Of a stretch of 64,000 bases of DNA, positions 18,919-28,807 are shown piece by piece. Origin of the DNA: Candidatus Abyssobacteria bacterium SURF_17. GTDB taxonomy: Bacteria > Abyssobacteria > SURF-5. The notes below the pieces were generated by a model that was not told the DNA's origin, ran no database searches, and saw only the letters and a list, made by a program, of their open reading frames with translations. The stretch is taken from NCBI GenBank assembly GCA_003598055.1, contig QZKI01000015.1, positions 1 through 64,000 of the forward strand, given 5' to 3'. Within the stretch, counting starts at the first letter, position 1, and each line of letters starts with the position of its first letter. Made by a program: the position numbers and the translations under genes.

Positions 18919-20559
18919 TTAATCCTTTCTAAGGCCCTTGTTATTCTGCGCTGCGGGCGGCGTGATTGACTGCCAGGGGCGCACGCAGCCGCTTTCGGCC
19001 TGAGCGTCGGTATACGTCTTCAGCTTATCGCCAAATTCTCGCATGGCCTGTGCGAGCGATTGCCCGCGCGCGATCATTTCAATAAGGGCGGCAACAGTCC
19101 TATCCCCGCGCGCGAACACACACTGGAGTCGCGCCATACGAGGACTTTCAAGGGTCAAGCGGGTATTCGCGACCCGGGCCAATCCTCGACGCAAGAGCTT
19201 AATGCGTCTTGAGAGCACGGCTGCGTCCGCGAACGCAACGGATTCCAGAGGAGTGAACGGTTTCGGCACAAACGGCGCCGTGCACACGGTGAGTCTCCCC
19301 ATCTTCCGTGAGCGTTTCGCCGCGCGACGCATCCTCAGGCGCACAAGTTTAGCAAGTTCGACAATGGCCTCCACATCATCATCCTCTTCGCCCGGAAGAC
19401 CGATCATGAAGTATAACCTGAAGTTGATTATACTATGGTTGAGCGCCAAGTCAACAGCGGAGAGAAGCGCCTCGGCGGTGATTCTCTTACCGGTCAGCAC
19501 GCGGAGTTTGGCCGAAGCGGTCTCAGGCGCTAGTGTAAGCGTGCGTTGTCCGCTCGCCTGCATGCCCGCGAGCAGGTCTTCGGTTATAAAATCCGCCCTG
19601 ACAGATGAGACGGAGAACCCGAAGCCGGTATTCAACAGGAACGCGAGCAACTCGTCTCTCTGAGGGTAGTCCGAGAGGTCGGATGTCACAAGACCCACGG
19701 TGTTCGACAATCCACGGGCCGAGAGGATTCGATTCTTGAGTGAGTCCAATGAGCGGTTGCGCCTCAAGTAGATGTGACAGGCGGAGCAAAACCTGCAGTT
19801 ACGTCTGCACCCGCGCCCGAGCTCGACCAGGAACATATTCGCAAATTCAGTGTTCGGAGTCACCAGAACCGACGCGCATGGATATTCGTCGAGGTCGGCG
19901 ACGACACGGCCCGTGATGGGAAGGCCGCTGCCGTTCCTGTTTTCCATGCCGACCAGTTCTCCCTTGGCTGAATATACGGGATTGTACAAGCTGGGCACAT
20001 ATACTCCCGGAATCTGCGAGAGCTCCCGCAGTGTGGCTGTCCTGCTGAACGCGTTCTCACGCGCCTTGGAGACCACCGTCATGACCTCGCCAATAGCTTC
20101 CTCGCCCTCGCCGATGACGCAGGCATCAATGTAGTCGGCAAGCGGTTCCGGATTGGAGAACATGCACGGGCCGCCGGCGATTATGAGTGGGTGGGATTCA
20201 TTCCTCTCGGTGGCTCGCAAGGGGACGCGCGCCGCCAGAAGCGTCTTCGGCACATTGGGGTAATCGAGCTCGAAGGAAATCGAAAACGCGATGACGTGAA
20301 AGGCTCCGAGCGGAGAGCCGGTTTCCAGTGAGCTTCCGAGCAGATGCTCGTCACAGAAACTTCGCTCGCACAGGCAGTCAGTCCTTGTGTTGAGGATGCC
20401 ATAGAGCGTATGGACCGCAAGGTTTGACATGCCGGTGTGGTAAGTATTCGGGAAGACAAGACACACGGCAAGCGGTGCACTCCTCTTTGGCATAAGACCG
20501 CGTTCTGCCGAGAGGAGAGAGCGTCGACACTGTTCTGCCTGAGAACGCCTTCTGCCCAT
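18919..20559 (-). CDS. Radical SAM protein (YgiQ/TIGR03960-like B12-type family)
   Basis: VELGRGCRRNCRFCSACHIYLRRN (CxxxCxxC), TLAPETASAKLRVLTGK, NFRLYFMIGLPGEEDDDVEAIVELAK. Confidence 0.88.
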   Translation of the reverse strand: MGRRRSQAEQCRRSLLSAERGLMPKRSAPLAVCLVFPNTYHTGMSNLAVHTLYGILNTRTDCLCERSFCDEHLLGSSLETGSPLGAFHVIAFSISFELDYPNVPKTLLAARVPLRATERNESHPLIIAGGPCMFSNPEPLADYIDACVIGEGEEAIGEVMTVVSKARENAFSRTATLRELSQIPGVYVPSLYNPVYSAKGELVGMENRNGSGLPITGRVVADLDEYPCASVLVTPNTEFANMFLVELGRGCRRNCRFCSACHIYLRRNRSLDSLKNRILSARGLSNTVGLVTSDLSDYPQRDELLAFLLNTGFGFSVSSVRADFITEDLLAGMQASGQRTLTLAPETASAKLRVLTGKRITAEALLSAVDLALNHSIINFRLYFMIGLPGEEDDDVEAIVELAKLVRLRMRRAAKRSRKMGRLTVCTAPFVPKPFTPLESVAFADAAVLSRRIKLLRRGLARVANTRLTLESPRMARLQCVFARGDRTVAALIEMIARGQSLAQAMREFGDKLKTYTDAQAESGCVRPWQSITPPAAQNNKGLRKD

Positions 20560-20605
20560 TCATCCTTCGCGAGAGTTCGTATGGAAAATTGAACGAGTGA
20601 TTCGT

Positions 20606-21832
20606 TCAGGCGTCGCCCAGCGCGTGCTCACAGGACACCTTCTGCATTCCTTTTCGCCGGATAAACGTAGGAACCTCAAGGTTTTCCTTATAGAGTTTTT
20701 CATTGCTCTTTGTATGGGCTACCTTCATTTTCTTGCCGGCGGCATGTCTAGCGAAAGCAGGCGTGCTCGCGAGCTCCTCGAACGAGAACAGCTCCATCGG
20801 CCTGCCCGTTTCGTGAGCGACGGCTTTCTGAGCGCGTTCTTCATCCGTCTTGAAGCCGGTTGCGATAACTGTCACCTTTATTTCATCAGTGAGGTCCGGG
20901 TCGATTACCGCGCCGAAGATGACGTTCGCTTCACGGTCGGCCGCTTTCGAGATGATTGTCGCCGCCTCGTTGACTTCGTAAAGGGCGAGGTCGGTGCCGC
21001 CGACGATATTGATGATGACGCCGGTTGCTCCGCTCATATCCGAGCTTTCGAGAAGCGGCGACGTGATCGCTTTCCTTGCGGCCGTGGTGGCCCGTCCCTC
21101 ACCCGAGGCGGACCCGACGCCCATGAGGGCGGAACCAGTGTTCGACATGATGCGGCGGACATCGTTGAGGTCGAGATTGATGAGGCCGGTCATCGTGATG
21201 AGACCGGAGATACACTCCACTCCTTGCCTCAGGATGTCGTCGGCCATTCGGAACGCCTCCACGATCGTGGTGCTCTTGTTGACCATCTCCACTTCAAGGA
21301 GCCTTTGATTGGGGACGACGATTAATGTATCGACGCACTTTCGAAGCTCTTCAATGCCGGCTTTGGCATTGTCGTGACGCGGTTTACCCTCGAAGTGGAA
21401 CGGTCTCGTAACGATGCCGACCGTGAGCGCGCCCATGTTCCGGGCAACCTCGGCGATAACGGGACCGGCTCCCGTGCCGGTTCCACCGCCAAAGCCGGCG
21501 GTCACAAAAACCATTTCCGCTCCCTTTAGTGTCTCGCGGATAAGGTCGACGTCCTCCAAAGCGGCTTGTTTTCCTACTTCCGGGTTTCCGCCTGAGCCGC
21601 GTCCTTTGGTGAGCACTGCGCCGACTTGCATCTTCAGGGGCGCACGCGCACGCTCGAGAGCCTGGGCATCCGTATTGACCACGATGAACTCGACACCCGT
21701 AATCCTCGCCTCCATCATGTGGTCAACGGCATTGCTGCCACCGCCGCCGACGCCGATAACGATAAGACGGCCTCCCGTATTCGGTTCGTCAACAAGTTCA
21801 ATAAAAGCCATGGTATTCACCCTTTCCGGCAC
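20606..21832 (-). CDS. ftsZ: Cell division protein FtsZ
   Basis: IGVGGGGSNAVDHM, VTAGFGGGTGTGAGPVIAEVAR, C-terminal VPTFIRRK peptide. Confidence 0.98.
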   Translation of the reverse strand: MPERVNTMAFIELVDEPNTGGRLIVIGVGGGGSNAVDHMMEARITGVEFIVVNTDAQALERARAPLKMQVGAVLTKGRGSGGNPEVGKQAALEDVDLIRETLKGAEMVFVTAGFGGGTGTGAGPVIAEVARNMGALTVGIVTRPFHFEGKPRHDNAKAGIEELRKCVDTLIVVPNQRLLEVEMVNKSTTIVEAFRMADDILRQGVECISGLITMTGLINLDLNDVRRIMSNTGSALMGVGSASGEGRATTAARKAITSPLLESSDMSGATGVIINIVGGTDLALYEVNEAATIISKAADREANVIFGAVIDPDLTDEIKVTVIATGFKTDEERAQKAVAHETGRPMELFSFEELASTPAFARHAAGKKMKVAHTKSNEKLYKENLEVPTFIRRKGMQKVSCEHALGDA

Positions 21833-21838
21833 ATCCTT

Positions 21839-23080
21839 TTATAGGTTCGTTCGCACCCATTCTCCGACACGCTCGAATAACTTTCCGAATGTTCCGAATA
21901 CGCTCGGACCGAAGGTGTCTCGCTTGCCACGCTGGTACAGTCCGTGGCGCGCGAGGCCCGTCACGGTGGCATAGGCGGGGGAATCCAATCCCGGGAAATC
22001 CTCGCTATTGGCGATGTATCTGGGCTTGCCAATTCTCACCGGGCATCCGAATATCCCCTCCGTCATTTCCACAATGCCGGGAAGCAGCGATGCGCCGCCG
22101 GTGAGAACAACGCCGCCTCCTATCAATTCGTTGTAGCCCGTGAGCTGAATCTCCATCTGGATGAGTCGCATGAGTTCATCCATCCTGATCTCGATTATCT
22201 CGACCATCTCTCTGAGCGCAACCTCGCGGTCGCGCCGGTCTCCCACGCTCGGGACGGCGATGGTCTGCCCGTTGCTTATCATCGAGACAAGAGCGCAGCC
22301 GTAGGACCTCTTGATTGTTTCGGCTCTCTCGTGAGGTGTGCGAAGTCCGAGGGAGATGTCTCGTGTCACATGTTCTCCGCCCAGGCTGACGACCTCACTA
22401 TGCCGAACGGTTCCATTCAAATAGATGACGATGTCGGATGTTCCGCCGCCAATATCCACCATCGCGACCCCGAGGTCTTTTTCATCTTCCGTGAGTATCG
22501 ATTCCGCGGATGCCATAGGCTCAAGGACAATGCCGTCGACGTCAAAGCCGGCTCGATTGATGCTCTTTATGAGATTCTGCACGGAGGTCACTGCCCCGGT
22601 AATAATATGGACATCCACCTCGAGCCGTACGCCCAGCATGCCGACGGGGTCGCGAATGCCGTCCTGTCCATCGATGATGAATCCATAGGGAATAACATGA
22701 ACGACTTCCCTGTCAATAGGTATTGCCACTGCTTTGGCCGCCTCGATGGCACGCTTCACGTCATCCTGGGATATTTCTTTGTCGTGCCTGCCGACGCCGG
22801 TCATTCCGCGACTGTTCTGGCTCTTGATGTGACCGCCGGAGATGCCGACGATAACCGAACTGGCGTCGATCCCGGCTTGATTTTCGGCCTCCTCGACCGC
22901 CTGTTGGATAGCCGCAATGGTGCGCTCGATGTTTACGATGACCCCCTTACGGAGTCCGTCGGACTTGCTCTCGCTGAAGCCGAGGACCTTCACCGTCTGG
23001 TCAGGTCCCGGCTCCCCGATGAGCGCGCATACCTTGCTCGTGCCAACGTCAAGAGCTACTAGTGGAGTTTCCCTCGCCAT
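21839..23080 (-). CDS. ftsA: Cell division protein FtsA
   Basis: VALDVGTSKVCALIGE, VDIGGGTSDIVIYLNGTVRHSEVVSLGGEHVTRDI. Confidence 0.97.
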   Translation of the reverse strand: MARETPLVALDVGTSKVCALIGEPGPDQTVKVLGFSESKSDGLRKGVIVNIERTIAAIQQAVEEAENQAGIDASSVIVGISGGHIKSQNSRGMTGVGRHDKEISQDDVKRAIEAAKAVAIPIDREVVHVIPYGFIIDGQDGIRDPVGMLGVRLEVDVHIITGAVTSVQNLIKSINRAGFDVDGIVLEPMASAESILTEDEKDLGVAMVDIGGGTSDIVIYLNGTVRHSEVVSLGGEHVTRDISLGLRTPHERAETIKRSYGCALVSMISNGQTIAVPSVGDRRDREVALREMVEIIEIRMDELMRLIQMEIQLTGYNELIGGGVVLTGGASLLPGIVEMTEGIFGCPVRIGKPRYIANSEDFPGLDSPAYATVTGLARHGLYQRGKRDTFGPSVFGTFGKLFERVGEWVRTNL

Positions 23081-23154
23081 AGCCGTTTCTGCACCTGCCT
23101 TTCCGCTCTACCCGCGCCTTTCGCCTTGACCTGTTTTCGTTCTTCCGCTCGGAC

Positions 23155-24114
23155 TCAGCTTCCTTTGAACTTGGCGGGTACGGTGGCTTCGAACCTCAGG
23201 TCGACCCGTTCCAAGTTGGCGATATCGAGATGTTCGTTTCGTCCTATCTCTTCCGCTACCTTAGCAAGCCTCCAGAGTTTTCCCTTCATGTCACCCGAGC
23301 CGAGAATGATGCTTGCACCCGACTGTTCCGCGACCATGAGGATATTGGAGGGATTATCTATATTTATTTCAGAGACCCTGATGGAGTCCGTACATCCCAT
23401 CGAGCCGAGCGCCTCGACTATGCGCAGCGCTGTATCAACACCTTCCGCCTCGGCAACATCGCCTATTTCAAGGCGTTCGAGCTTTTTGCCCGTGATGATG
23501 GGAGCATTGAACACATCGCCCGGCTCAAACGGCGCGAAAACCTTGCCTTCCCCGTCTATATACAAGAGCTGTCGCGAGAGAATGAGCGCCAAGGGCTGGC
23601 GCTCGCTGACCTCGATGTAAATTTCGTTCGGAAGTTTGCGCTTGACGCATGCGCGGCTGATTCGGGGAATCTCTTCGACACTCTCTGCGGCCCTTGTGAG
23701 GTCAATCGAGAAAATATTCATTCCCTCCGCGGCGCCGGAGCTCTGCATTATGGTCTCGGCGGTCTCATGCGTGTTCCCTGTGACGCCGATATGGGCAATC
23801 GCAAATCGTGGGGATGAACGCAGATAGCTGAGCACATCCGCCGTGACCACAATCACTACGATCACAAGAAGGACGAGCTTCACTCCGGATGCAACTGCGC
23901 GAGCGATTCGCTCCCTCCTCGCCACGAGCACCCGCTGTCTCCGTTTCACGTTTTGCCGCCGCTTGGGAGCGCTGTTGGCCGTCTGAATAATCTTGGTGTT
24001 TCCCTTCGAGAATCTTCCGACGAAGATGCGCCGCGGGTCTCCGCGCTTGAGCGTCTGGCGCAGGTCGTCCCATTCCGTGAGCAGCTTGAACGCCTTTTTC
24101 AGCAATTCTCTCAT
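23155..24114 (-). CDS. ftsQ: Cell division protein FtsQ/DivIB (POTRA)
   Basis: TM helix, then FAIAHIGVTGNTHETAETIMQSSGAAEGMNIFSIDLTRAAESVEEIPRISRACVKRKLPNEIYIEVSERQPLALI. Located in the dcw cluster. Confidence 0.92.
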   Translation of the reverse strand: MRELLKKAFKLLTEWDDLRQTLKRGDPRRIFVGRFSKGNTKIIQTANSAPKRRQNVKRRQRVLVARRERIARAVASGVKLVLLVIVVIVVTADVLSYLRSSPRFAIAHIGVTGNTHETAETIMQSSGAAEGMNIFSIDLTRAAESVEEIPRISRACVKRKLPNEIYIEVSERQPLALILSRQLLYIDGEGKVFAPFEPGDVFNAPIITGKKLERLEIGDVAEAEGVDTALRIVEALGSMGCTDSIRVSEINIDNPSNILMVAEQSGASIILGSGDMKGKLWRLAKVAEEIGRNEHLDIANLERVDLRFEATVPAKFKGS

Positions 24115-25073
24115 CGGCAGCAGTCTCTTCCGAGAATCTCGATTTCCTCCACAAGCTCGACACCGGCCTCGCTGCGAGCCCGCTCTTTTATCTCTGCAAT
24201 GAGCGAGAGCACTTCCGCTGCCGTGGCCGAACCGGTATTGAGGATAAAGTTGGCGTGAAGCGGCGATATCAGGGCGCCCCCCCGGGCGCGCCCCTTGAAC
24301 CCGAGCGCCTCTATCACCGCGCCGGCATAGCGACCAGATGGATTCTTGAAGACGCTCCCGGCGCTTCTGAAGTTAAGAGGCTGTGTCTTTGCTCTGCGGG
24401 CGAGATAATCCTCGACGCGAGCGGATACCTCGGACGGGTCCGCTTCTCTCACCGCAAGCTCTGCTTCAAGGACCACGCCACAGGAAGCGATGGTGCTCTT
24501 TCTATACTCGAACAACGCTTCGCGCTTGGTTACCTGTCGGGCCATTTGTTTCTGCGGGTCGTAGACATGGGCGCTGATGAAACTGTCGCCTATGCTGCTG
24601 CCCCATGCGCCGGCATTCGTAACGAGCGCTCCCCCGACAGAGCCGGGTATGCCGATGCAAAACTCAAGCCCCTGCAGACCTCGCTGACAGGTGAACTTAA
24701 CGAGAGCATTCAGCGCGACGCCTGAGCCGACGCGGACGAGAGAGGAATCGGCCTCGAGGTTCTTACATGCTTTGTTGAGGCTGATGACCACTCCCCCGAT
24801 TCCGCCGTCGCGCACAAGGAGGTTCGTGCCGCGTCCCACGACTTTGTGTGGGATCTTTTTTCTTGCGCAGAAATCGAGCACGGCAATGAGTTCCTCGCAG
24901 GTTTCCGGCTCAGCCCACACATCGGCCGGGCCCCCTATCCCGAACGAGGTATGCCTTGACATCGGCTCATGCCTCTTGAGTCGGCCTCGCACGAGCGACC
25001 CGATTTCTTCATACTCTGCGTCGCTTATCGTCTTCATGTCCATTCTGGAGCAGTGGACCCTCAACGTGTGCAC
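24111..25073 (-). CDS. murB: UDP-N-acetylenolpyruvoylglucosamine reductase
   Basis: HTSFGIGGPADVWAEP, VVGRGTNLLVRDGGIGGVVI, GAWGSSIGD, FRSAGSVFKNPSGRYAGAVIEALG. Confidence 0.96.
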   Translation of the reverse strand: MHTLRVHCSRMDMKTISDAEYEEIGSLVRGRLKRHEPMSRHTSFGIGGPADVWAEPETCEELIAVLDFCARKKIPHKVVGRGTNLLVRDGGIGGVVISLNKACKNLEADSSLVRVGSGVALNALVKFTCQRGLQGLEFCIGIPGSVGGALVTNAGAWGSSIGDSFISAHVYDPQKQMARQVTKREALFEYRKSTIASCGVVLEAELAVREADPSEVSARVEDYLARRAKTQPLNFRSAGSVFKNPSGRYAGAVIEALGFKGRARGGALISPLHANFILNTGSATAAEVLSLIAEIKERARSEAGVELVEEIEILGRDCCR

Positions 25074-26548
25074 CCCTGGGCAGTCGAACCGAATTTCGCC
25101 CGGACGCGCCGGGCGATTTCATCTGCTATCTTCCAGATGTCCCCGGCGCCGAGGACAAGAACAATATCCCCTTGCTTCAGGTTAGCCTCGAGCGCGTCGG
25201 GAATGTTCCACTTATCCTCGACGAATTCCGCGTCCGGATGACCGAGTTCCCTGGCCATGTTCACGATATTCAATCCGCTCACGCCGGGCATCGGTTCCTC
25301 GCGAGCCTTATAGATTTCGGTAATAATCAGCTTCGAGGCGGGAAGCAGCGATTCAGCAAATTCCTTCGTGAAGAATTTCGTGCGACTGTACAGGTGCGGC
25401 TGAAAAATTGCCAGAAGGCGCTTCCCCCCGAAATGTTTGACGGCATCGAGCGTCGCCGAAATCTCCGTCGGATGGTGAGCATAGTCCTCAACAACGAGTA
25501 TGCCGCCGGCATTCGCCTTCACCTGCACTCTGCGCTCGACTCCGTCATAGAGGAGCAAGCCGCCGCAAATCTGGTCAAACGGCATTCCCAAGCCAAGTCC
25601 GACTCCGATGGCGGCGAGCGCGTTGAGGACGTTATGTTTCCCGGCTGCTTTCACCCTGACCCTGCCAAGCACGCCATAGGGTTCGAGAAGCTTGTTCGAG
25701 TTCTTGACTTCAAAGGATGTCTCCATGTCTTCGAGACTGTATCGGCCGTTACGGAGGGCCAGAGAAGTCGTTTCAATTCCGACGGCCTCGAGGTCGGCCG
25801 GATAGTTTATCGCGTACGTGATGTGATGCGAACGTATCTGAGGCAGGATGTCACGGACGTTGGCATCCTCTTTGTTGATGACCGAGAAGCCGTAGAACGG
25901 GATGCGATTGACGAAATCGACGAACGCCCGCTTGATGGCGTCGATGGTTCCATAGTATTCGAGGTGTTCGGCATCTATGCTGGTCACGACGGTTATTGTC
26001 GGAAACAGTTTGAGAAAGGAGCCGTCATGCTCGTCGGCCTCCGCGACGAGGAAATCGCCCGTTCCCCACGAGACGTTGCTCCCTTTGCGATTCAGGATGC
26101 CTCCGATGATTGCGGTCGATTCGATGTCGGCTTTCTCCAGAATTGCCGCGATCATGGATGTGGTAGTTGTCTTTCCGTGGGTGCCCGCAACCGCTATGGC
26201 ATTCGGCTTCAGGCGCATCAGGTCGGCGAGCATCTCGCTCCGCGGGATGGCGGGAATGTTGGCGGCATGGGCCGCGAGCAGCTCAGGATTATCCTTGGGG
26301 ATTGCGGCCGAATACACGACGATGCTGGCGCCCGCGATGTTATCGGCCGAGTGATTGTCAAAGAACGTTGCTCCGAGTTTCTTGAGTCTATCCGTGATTG
26401 CGCTGGCCTGGACATCGGAGCCGGAGACCTGATACCCGAGATTGAGGAGAATCTCAGCGAGACCGCTCATGCCGATGCCGCCGATGCCCACGAAGTGAAC
26501 TTTCTTGATCGTTCGAATCAACTGTTCCTCTCCATTCCGTCTGAGCAA
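25061..26548 (-). CDS. murC: UDP-N-acetylmuramate--L-alanine ligase
   Basis: VHFVGIGGIGMSGLAEILLNLGYQVSGSD, AVAGTHGKTTTTSMIA, VEDYAHHPTEISATLDA. Confidence 0.97.
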   Translation of the reverse strand: MLRRNGEEQLIRTIKKVHFVGIGGIGMSGLAEILLNLGYQVSGSDVQASAITDRLKKLGATFFDNHSADNIAGASIVVYSAAIPKDNPELLAAHAANIPAIPRSEMLADLMRLKPNAIAVAGTHGKTTTTSMIAAILEKADIESTAIIGGILNRKGSNVSWGTGDFLVAEADEHDGSFLKLFPTITVVTSIDAEHLEYYGTIDAIKRAFVDFVNRIPFYGFSVINKEDANVRDILPQIRSHHITYAINYPADLEAVGIETTSLALRNGRYSLEDMETSFEVKNSNKLLEPYGVLGRVRVKAAGKHNVLNALAAIGVGLGLGMPFDQICGGLLLYDGVERRVQVKANAGGILVVEDYAHHPTEISATLDAVKHFGGKRLLAIFQPHLYSRTKFFTKEFAESLLPASKLIITEIYKAREEPMPGVSGLNIVNMARELGHPDAEFVEDKWNIPDALEANLKQGDIVLVLGAGDIWKIADEIARRVRAKFGSTAQGCTR

Positions 26549-27649
26549 CTAGAAGACGAGTTCAAAAAGAATATTTACCACCCGCTCGGCCGCGTCAGGC
26601 CTGCTAAATTGTTTGCTGCGCGAGCGCATCAGACTGAGTGCCTGCTGGTCGTCAGACAGCAATTTGAGCCTCTGCGCAAGCGTTTCGCCGTGAAGCTCGC
26701 CATTCATCATCAATTGAGCAGCGCCCGCATCCACGAGCACGCGTGCATTCAGCTCCTGGTGGCGGTCGGTCGCATGTGGATAGGGAACGAGTATCGCCGG
26801 GACTCCAACGGCGGAAAGTTCCGCCAGCGTGCTCGCCCCTGCGCGCGAGATGGCGAGGTCGGCTGCACAGTAGGCGACAACCATTTCAGATATAAAAGGG
26901 AATACCGCCGCCATAATACCCGCTCGCTCGCAAGAAGCGCGAACCCAGCGGTAGTCATCCTTCCCCGTCATCCACACGATCTGAAAGCGGCGCGGGTCGA
27001 GGTGAGGAAGCGCATCGACCATTGCCATATTGAGTGAGTGAGCGCCGCGGCTCCCACCGAGCAGGAAGACGGTGAACTTGTCCGGGCTCAGTCCCAGCTT
27101 TCGCCTTGATTCGTCGCGGTCAACGAGCTCGAGCCGCTGGGGCAGGAAGTCGGACCGGATAGGATTGCCGACGACCCGCGGTTCCTTTACGGGGAAATAG
27201 GCCCCGGACTTTTCGAAGTGGACCGTTACGACATCAGCGAACCGGGAGCATAGCCGATTCGCCTTTCCGGGGACGCAATTCTGCTCGTGAATCACGGAGG
27301 GAATCCTCAGAATGCTTGCCGCAAGTATCGGCGGCAGGCTCGCGTAGCCGCCGGTGCCGATCACTACTTGCGGGCGGAATCGCCACAAAATGGCCACGGA
27401 TTGCAGAAGTCCTACCAGAGCGCTTGCGAGGGCGCGAAATTTCTTGAACACGTTTCCGCTGGGCAACCCTTCAACGATGATCGGCCGGAACGGGATCATC
27501 ATCTCACCCGCGACGCGCTCTTCGATCGAACCCGCTCTCCCGAGGTACATAAGCTGAAGATTCGAGTCCCGTCGTCTCAACTCTTCGACAATCGCGACTG
27601 CGGGAAAGACGTGTCCGCCGGTGCCTCCGCCTGCGATCGCGGCTTTCAT
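26549..27649 (-). CDS. murG: UDP-N-acetylglucosamine--N-acetylmuramyl-(pentapeptide) pyrophosphoryl-undecaprenol transferase
   Basis: AIAGGGTGGHVFPAVAIVEEL, VIGTGGYASLPPILAA, IHEQNCVPGKANRL, SRAGASTLAELSAVGVPAILVPYPHATDRHQELNA. Confidence 0.97.
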   Translation of the reverse strand: MKAAIAGGGTGGHVFPAVAIVEELRRRDSNLQLMYLGRAGSIEERVAGEMMIPFRPIIVEGLPSGNVFKKFRALASALVGLLQSVAILWRFRPQVVIGTGGYASLPPILAASILRIPSVIHEQNCVPGKANRLCSRFADVVTVHFEKSGAYFPVKEPRVVGNPIRSDFLPQRLELVDRDESRRKLGLSPDKFTVFLLGGSRGAHSLNMAMVDALPHLDPRRFQIVWMTGKDDYRWVRASCERAGIMAAVFPFISEMVVAYCAADLAISRAGASTLAELSAVGVPAILVPYPHATDRHQELNARVLVDAGAAQLMMNGELHGETLAQRLKLLSDDQQALSLMRSRSKQFSRPDAAERVVNILFELVF

Positions 27650-27682
27650 CGAACCTCCGATATCAAGAGAGTGCCAACCACG

Positions 27683-28807
27683 CTACATCGAGTGGTAAAC
27701 GGAATCCATCGGGTCTGGTTGCACGGAAACCCGGGCGACATTGAGAAGTATCCCTACTGCAAACATGTTTGTCAGGAGCGAACTACCTCCGTAGCTGACG
27801 AGCGGAAGCGTAATGCCTTTGGTGGGCAGCATATCGACTGCAACCGCCATGTTGATAAGGGCGGTAATGGCAATTATGAGGCTGATACCGAGCGCGAGGA
27901 ACGAAGCCTCACGATTGCTTGCCTTCAAGGCGATGCGCACACCCACAACAGCAAACGCGGCAAAGGCGAGATTGATAGTCATTGTCCCGATCAATCCCAT
28001 TTCCTCTCCCACGATCGAGAAGACGAAATCAGTATGTGCCGCGGGCAGATACAGACATTTCTGAAGACCGCGGCCCGGGCCGACCCCCCAGAACCCTCCG
28101 CTCCCGAGCGCTGCAAGCGACTGAATGATTTGCCATCCGCCTCCCTTGGGGTCTTTCCATGGGTCGATGAAGACCGTCAACCGCTTCAGGCGGTAAGGTT
28201 CCATGAGAATAAGTGGTATCAACGACAACAGCGCAATTCCGGCAATGCCGGCCACATGGCGTATGTCAGCGCCGGCGATAAAGAGAATGAGGAGCGCCGT
28301 CATCCCGATGGTGACCGGTATGCCGAGGTCGCGTCCTGCAAGGATGAGCCCGGCCACGAGCGCAACCGCCATCATCGGGGGCAGAAACCCCCGCTTCAGG
28401 TTTTTCAGATGCTCCGCTTTTCTCGCGCAAAAGCTCGCGAGGAAAAATATGGCTGCGAGCCGCGCGAATTCGGACGGCTGGATTGTTATGAAGCCAAGCC
28501 ATAAGCCCCTTCGCACCCCTCCCATCGACACCCCCATAGGAGTAAATACCAGTATGAGAGCTGCAACCGAAAGCACATAATAGACGGGCCAGTATTTTGT
28601 CCACGTGTCATAGCGAATGACCGCAGCAAGAAACATCGCGAACGCACCCAAGACGCCGAATATAATCATTCGCTTGAGGTAGTGATAGTCGTCTCCCATG
28701 ACTTTCTGTCCGACCGGCGCGGTTGCGCTATACGCCATGAGGAGTCCAAAGAACAGCAGCAGACCGGTTATCAAGAGGAGGAACTTGAACTCGGCGCTGA
28801 GCCTCAT
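27683..28807 (-). CDS. ftsW: Lipid II polymerase FtsW (SEDS)
   Basis: Polytopic SEDS protein; GLQKCLYLPAAHTDFVFSIVGEEMGLIG, LPLVSYGGSSLL. Start at MRLSAEFKF. Confidence 0.96.
   Translation of the reverse strand: MRLSAEFKFLLLITGLLLFFGLLMAYSATAPVGQKVMGDDYHYLKRMIIFGVLGAFAMFLAAVIRYDTWTKYWPVYYVLSVAALILVFTPMGVSMGGVRRGLWLGFITIQPSEFARLAAIFFLASFCARKAEHLKNLKRGFLPPMMAVALVAGLILAGRDLGIPVTIGMTALLILFIAGADIRHVAGIAGIALLSLIPLILMEPYRLKRLTVFIDPWKDPKGGGWQIIQSLAALGSGGFWGVGPGRGLQKCLYLPAAHTDFVFSIVGEEMGLIGTMTINLAFAAFAVVGVRIALKASNREASFLALGISLIIAITALINMAVAVDMLPTKGITLPLVSYGGSSLLTNMFAVGILLNVARVSVQPDPMDSVYHSM

Noticed and set aside
21944-23062. 372-aa plus-strand ORF
   Set aside because: Antisense to ftsA with no domain signature.
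25172-27037. 621-aa plus-strand ORF
   Set aside because: Antisense shadow of murC/murG; the minus strand encodes clear Mur ligase/transferase motifs and the shadow has no recognisable domain.
27287-28504. 405-aa plus-strand ORF
   Set aside because: Antisense to murG/ftsW; very His/Arg-rich composition typical of shadow frames.
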